Origin: an uncultured Pseudorhodobacter sp.
GTDB taxonomy: Bacteria > Pseudomonadota > Alphaproteobacteria > Rhodobacterales > Rhodobacteraceae
Reading direction: 5' to 3'
Length of the DNA: 16,408 nucleotides
Assembly: GCA_945957495.1 (NCBI GenBank)
Contig: CAMFLG010000019.1
Span: forward strand, 1-16,408
The notes below the pieces were generated by a model. That model had not been told where the DNA came from and ran no database searches. It saw only the letters and a program-made list of their open reading frames with translations. Shown here in pieces: positions 13,588 to 16,408 of this stretch (the first letter of the stretch is position 1; each line of letters starts with the position of its first letter). A program made the translations under genes and the position numbers.

Positions 13588-16221
13588 TCAGGCGAAATCG
13601 TAGCCGATCTTGCCGTCTTTCATCACGATTTCCACCGAGGTCATCGGCGTTTGCGACACCATCCGGCTGAGAACCTCACGCGAGAGTTCCGGCAGAACGG
13701 TGTTGGTGATGATGTTGTCCACCATGCGGCCACCCGAATCCGGGTCTTTGCACTGTTCGACCATATAGGCCATCACCTCTGGCGAGACGGTCATGGTGGC
13801 GCCGTGGTTTTCCTTCATCCGGCGCACGATCGCCTTGAGTTTCAGGTTGACGATGCCCGACAGCACATCGGCCGACAGCGGGAAATAGGGGATCGTCACG
13901 ATGCGGCCCAACAGTGCGGGCGGGAACACGCGGGTGAGGTAGGGTTTCATCGCCTCGGACAGGTCTTCGACCGCGGGGCGGGTTTCGCCCTTTTCGGCCA
14001 TGTCCATGATCACTTCGGTGCCGACGTTCGAGGTCAGCAGGATCAACGTGTTCTTGAAGTTGATCGGGCGGCCCGAGCCATCCTCCATGATGCCCTTGTC
14101 GAACACCTGAAAGAACAACTCATGCACGTCGGAGTGCGCCTTTTCAACCTCGTCCAGCAGCACGACGGAATGCGGTTTGCGGCGCACGGCCTCGGTCAGC
14201 CGACCACCTTCGCCATAGCCGACATAACCGGGAGGCGCGCCTTTCAAGAGGGATACGGTGTGCGCCTCTTGGAATTCGGACATATTGATGGTGATGATGT
14301 TCTGTTCGCCACCATAGACCGCCTCGGCCAGCGCCAATGCGGTTTCGGTTTTGCCGACGCCGGACGGGCCGCACAGCATGAACACGCCGATGGGCTTGTT
14401 CGGGTTGGCCAGTTTTGCCGACGCAGTTTCGATGCGTTTGGCAATCATTTCAAGGCCATGGTCCTGACCGATGACGCGCTCTTTCAGGCGATCCGCAAGG
14501 GTGAGGATCATCTGCAATTCGTCGGACACCATGCGGCCTGCGGGAATGCCCGTCCAATCCGAGATGATCGAGGCGACCGATTGCTCATCGACGTGGGAAT
14601 AGACCATACGGTCGTCAGGGCTGGTTTCTTCCAGCCCGTGCATTTTTTCTGCCAAGGTCTGCCGCAGGGTGGTGGTATCGGCCCCCTCTTCGCCCAAGGC
14701 GCCGCGCAGCGACAGGATTTCATCCACCATCGCCTTTTCGCCGGTGTACATGGCTTCGGTCTTGGCAAGCTCTTCCTCGGCGGCGGCCTTTTCGGTCTGC
14801 GCCTCGCGGATGCGATCCTCATTCACCTCACCCAGATCGCGCTGCGCCTCTTTCGCGGCGATTTCCGAGGCGAGGGCTTGGATTTTCACCCGCAGATCCT
14901 GCACCTTGGCGGGGGTGGTGGATTGGCTGATCGCCACGCGGGCGCAGGCGGTATCCAGCAGCGACACCGCCTTGTCAGGCAGTTGCCGCGACGGGATATA
15001 GCGGGCCGACAGGTTGACGGCGGCCACGACCGCCTCGTCCGAGATGCGCACACCATGGTGCTTTTCCATCGGGGCCAGAATGCCGCGCAGCATATAGCAG
15101 GCGCGGGCGACATCGGGTTCGTCGATGGTGACGGGTTGGAAGCGGCGGGTCATCGCCGGGTCTTTTTCGAAATACTTGGCGTATTCCATCCAGGTGGTCG
15201 CACCAATGGTGCGCAGGGTGCCGCGTGCCAGTGCCGGTTTCAGCAGGTTCGCCGCATCGCCGGTGCCAGCCGCGCCGCCCGCCCCCATCAGGGTGTGAAT
15301 TTCGTCGATGAACAGGATGATCGGCACGGGGCTACCCTGCACCTCGTCAATCACCGAACGCAGGCGCTGCTCAAACTCACCCTTCATGCTGGCCCCGGCC
15401 TGCATCAGGCCCAGATCGAGCATGTAAAGCTTGGTGCCTTGCAGTTTCGGCGGCACGTCATTGGCGGCAAGGCGCTGTGCAAAGCCTTCGACAACGGCGG
15501 TTTTGCCAACGCCAGCCTCACCCGTCAGGATCGGGTTGTTCTGGCGGCGGCGCAGCAGGATGTCGATGATCTGGCGGATTTCCTCATCCCGGCCAACGAT
15601 CGGGTCCATCTTGCCGGATGCGGCAACGGCGGTCATGTCCACTGCAAAGCGGTCCAGCGCCGTGGTGCCGCCCGGGCCGCCAGCCGCCGCAGCGCCAGCT
15701 TGGGCGCGGCCAATGCCGGTGCCGTCCATCGGGCGCATGTCTTCTTCGTCGCTGTCTTTCCAGGCGGTGCGCGCCTCGTTCACCAGCATATCGACGTTGA
15801 TGTCACCAAACACCTTGGACATCTGGATCAGATCGCGGCGCAGCGATTGGTTCTTCAGCGCGGCCACAAGCACATGGCCGGTGCGGATCTGCGCCTCTGC
15901 AAACAAGAGGGTGGCATAGTGCCAGCCGCGATCCAGCACATCGGTCAGCTGATCGGAAATTGCGGGCATTTCAGTGGCGTTCTTGCGCAGGCCTTCGATC
16001 AGCGTGCCCAGATCCTTGGTCAGCTTGGCGCGATCCAGTTTGAAATGGTTCAGCGTGGCCGAAATATCGGATTTCGGGTTCTGCACGATGTGGAACAGCC
16101 AATGCGACAGTTCGACATTGCGGTTGCCTTCGTTCTTGGCGTGACGCAGCGATTGCAGGAAGGCATCGTAGCCGACCCGGTTCAGCTTTCCGGCAACTGT
16201 TTCTAGACTGATATCGGCCAT
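13588..16221 (-). CDS. clpV: type VI secretion system AAA+ unfoldase ClpV (TssH)
   Basis: ClpV disassembles the contracted TssB/TssC sheath in the cytoplasm so that the type VI secretion apparatus can be rebuilt. The 877-residue protein has a ClpN-type N-domain (about 1-150), a Gly/Ala linker (165-187) and two AAA+ rings. Ring 1 has Walker A GEAGVGKT (234-241), pore loop KGEFEQR (280-286), Walker B IILFIDEIH (301-309) and an arginine-finger region TRRF. Ring 2 has Walker A GPSGVGKT (618-625), pore loop GYVGYGEGG (665-673) and Walker B VVLLDEVEKAH (686-696). The middle coiled coil (about 440-530) is short-to-normal. ClpV is favoured over ClpB by the N-domain (NRNVELSHWLFHIV) and the SHVDEQSVASIISDWTGIP stretch. 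The start at 16221 has GGAGGG (plus-strand 16231-16236) nine bases upstream. A probable tssG ends 38 bases before it, the usual tssG-tssH order. Confidence 0.95.
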   Translation of the reverse strand: MADISLETVAGKLNRVGYDAFLQSLRHAKNEGNRNVELSHWLFHIVQNPKSDISATLNHFKLDRAKLTKDLGTLIEGLRKNATEMPAISDQLTDVLDRGWHYATLLFAEAQIRTGHVLVAALKNQSLRRDLIQMSKVFGDINVDMLVNEARTAWKDSDEEDMRPMDGTGIGRAQAGAAAAGGPGGTTALDRFAVDMTAVAASGKMDPIVGRDEEIRQIIDILLRRRQNNPILTGEAGVGKTAVVEGFAQRLAANDVPPKLQGTKLYMLDLGLMQAGASMKGEFEQRLRSVIDEVQGSPVPIILFIDEIHTLMGAGGAAGTGDAANLLKPALARGTLRTIGATTWMEYAKYFEKDPAMTRRFQPVTIDEPDVARACYMLRGILAPMEKHHGVRISDEAVVAAVNLSARYIPSRQLPDKAVSLLDTACARVAISQSTTPAKVQDLRVKIQALASEIAAKEAQRDLGEVNEDRIREAQTEKAAAEEELAKTEAMYTGEKAMVDEILSLRGALGEEGADTTTLRQTLAEKMHGLEETSPDDRMVYSHVDEQSVASIISDWTGIPAGRMVSDELQMILTLADRLKERVIGQDHGLEMIAKRIETASAKLANPNKPIGVFMLCGPSGVGKTETALALAEAVYGGEQNIITINMSEFQEAHTVSLLKGAPPGYVGYGEGGRLTEAVRRKPHSVVLLDEVEKAHSDVHELFFQVFDKGIMEDGSGRPINFKNTLILLTSNVGTEVIMDMAEKGETRPAVEDLSEAMKPYLTRVFPPALLGRIVTIPYFPLSADVLSGIVNLKLKAIVRRMKENHGATMTVSPEVMAYMVEQCKDPDSGGRMVDNIITNTVLPELSREVLSRMVSQTPMTSVEIVMKDGKIGYDFA

Positions 16222-16259
16222 TCTATGTATCCCTCCGCGTTTCTTATGAATTCAAGCAA

Positions 16260-16408
16260 TCAAGTGGTTCGTCTGTCAGAAGCAAACACCGCATCGCTGC
16301 GGTAGGTTCCCGGCGCAGCGGCGCCCGGGGCAATCCATCCGGTCAGGCCAAGGGCCGCGCCCTTGCCCAGAACGGCGCCCTTGACCTGGGTGGCGGGCAG
16401 GCTGGGGG
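16260..16408 (-). CDS. tssG: probable TssG (T6SS baseplate subunit), C-terminal fragment
   Basis: Reading on the minus strand from the window edge gives 48 codons ending at TGA (plus-strand 16260-16262). The peptide includes ATQVKGAVLGKGAALGLTGW and then IAPG, with a last stretch TYRSDAVFASDRRTT. The LG-x4-LG-x-TGW pattern followed by a Tyr/Asp-containing end resembles the C-terminus of TssG (ImpH/VasB), which often ends in A-x-LGWTxWL followed by a short acidic tail. Its position directly before clpV, with 38 bases between them, is the common order in T6SS clusters. The start and most of the gene are outside the window. The frame is clear, the identity moderate. Confidence 0.55.
   Translation of the reverse strand, partial: PSLPATQVKGAVLGKGAALGLTGWIAPGAAAPGTYRSDAVFASDRRTT

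Noticed and set aside
13651..16206. An 851-codon open frame on the strand opposite clpV
   Set aside because: It is the antisense shadow of a strongly conserved, complete clpV gene. Its His/Gly/Val-rich composition is typical of antisense frames in GC-rich genes and no domain is recognisable.

Overview
The window looks like a chromosomal contig end from a GC-rich alphaproteobacterium of the Rhodobacteraceae (Rhodobacter, Gemmobacter or Tabrizicola type). The grounds are the overall protein resemblance (RlmN, AccD, the DUF2794 protein, an IalB-family protein), strongly G/C-biased codon use, and GC-rich palindromic intergenic repeats of a kind I associate with this family. The species cannot be fixed from the sequence alone. 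The first 48 bases are not genomic: they match the Illumina Nextera P7/index/transposon-end adapter, so the window starts at an untrimmed read or contig end.

Left part (49-5059): the 3' part of an alpha/beta-hydrolase gene runs into the adapter. It is followed, convergently, by a membrane fatty acid desaturase, then rlmN (rRNA/tRNA m2A methyltransferase) and a secreted IalB-family protein, all on the minus strand. A divergent pair on the plus strand follows: a class 3 (Rhizobium-type) L-asparaginase and a DUF2794 protein.

Middle part (5179-11016): on the minus strand, an unrecognised small helical protein gene lies upstream of a tightly packed pair, an M17 leucyl-aminopeptidase-like gene and an NlpC/P60 cell-wall peptidase with one base between them. 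Divergent from these are a beta-carbonic anhydrase, then accD and folC overlapping by four bases. These last three link bicarbonate supply, malonyl-CoA formation and folate polyglutamylation.

Right part (11217-16408): a 758-residue membrane-anchored peptidoglycan hydrolase joins an MepM/ShyA-like M23 endopeptidase to a C-terminal lytic-transglycosylase-like domain. It converges on clpV (tssH), the type VI secretion AAA+ unfoldase. The window ends inside what is probably the 3' end of tssG, so a T6SS cluster evidently continues to the right.

The intergenic spaces are rich in structured repeats. There are three copies of one element (near 433, 5093 and 11031), two of them carrying an extra covarying inner hairpin. 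There is also a three-way-junction-like palindrome set (7481-7542), and a REP-pair/BIME-like inverted repeat between the M23 gene and clpV. The points most worth a second look are the repeat family, the double-activity cell-wall hydrolase beside the T6SS locus, and the adapter contamination that creates a false protein N-terminus.
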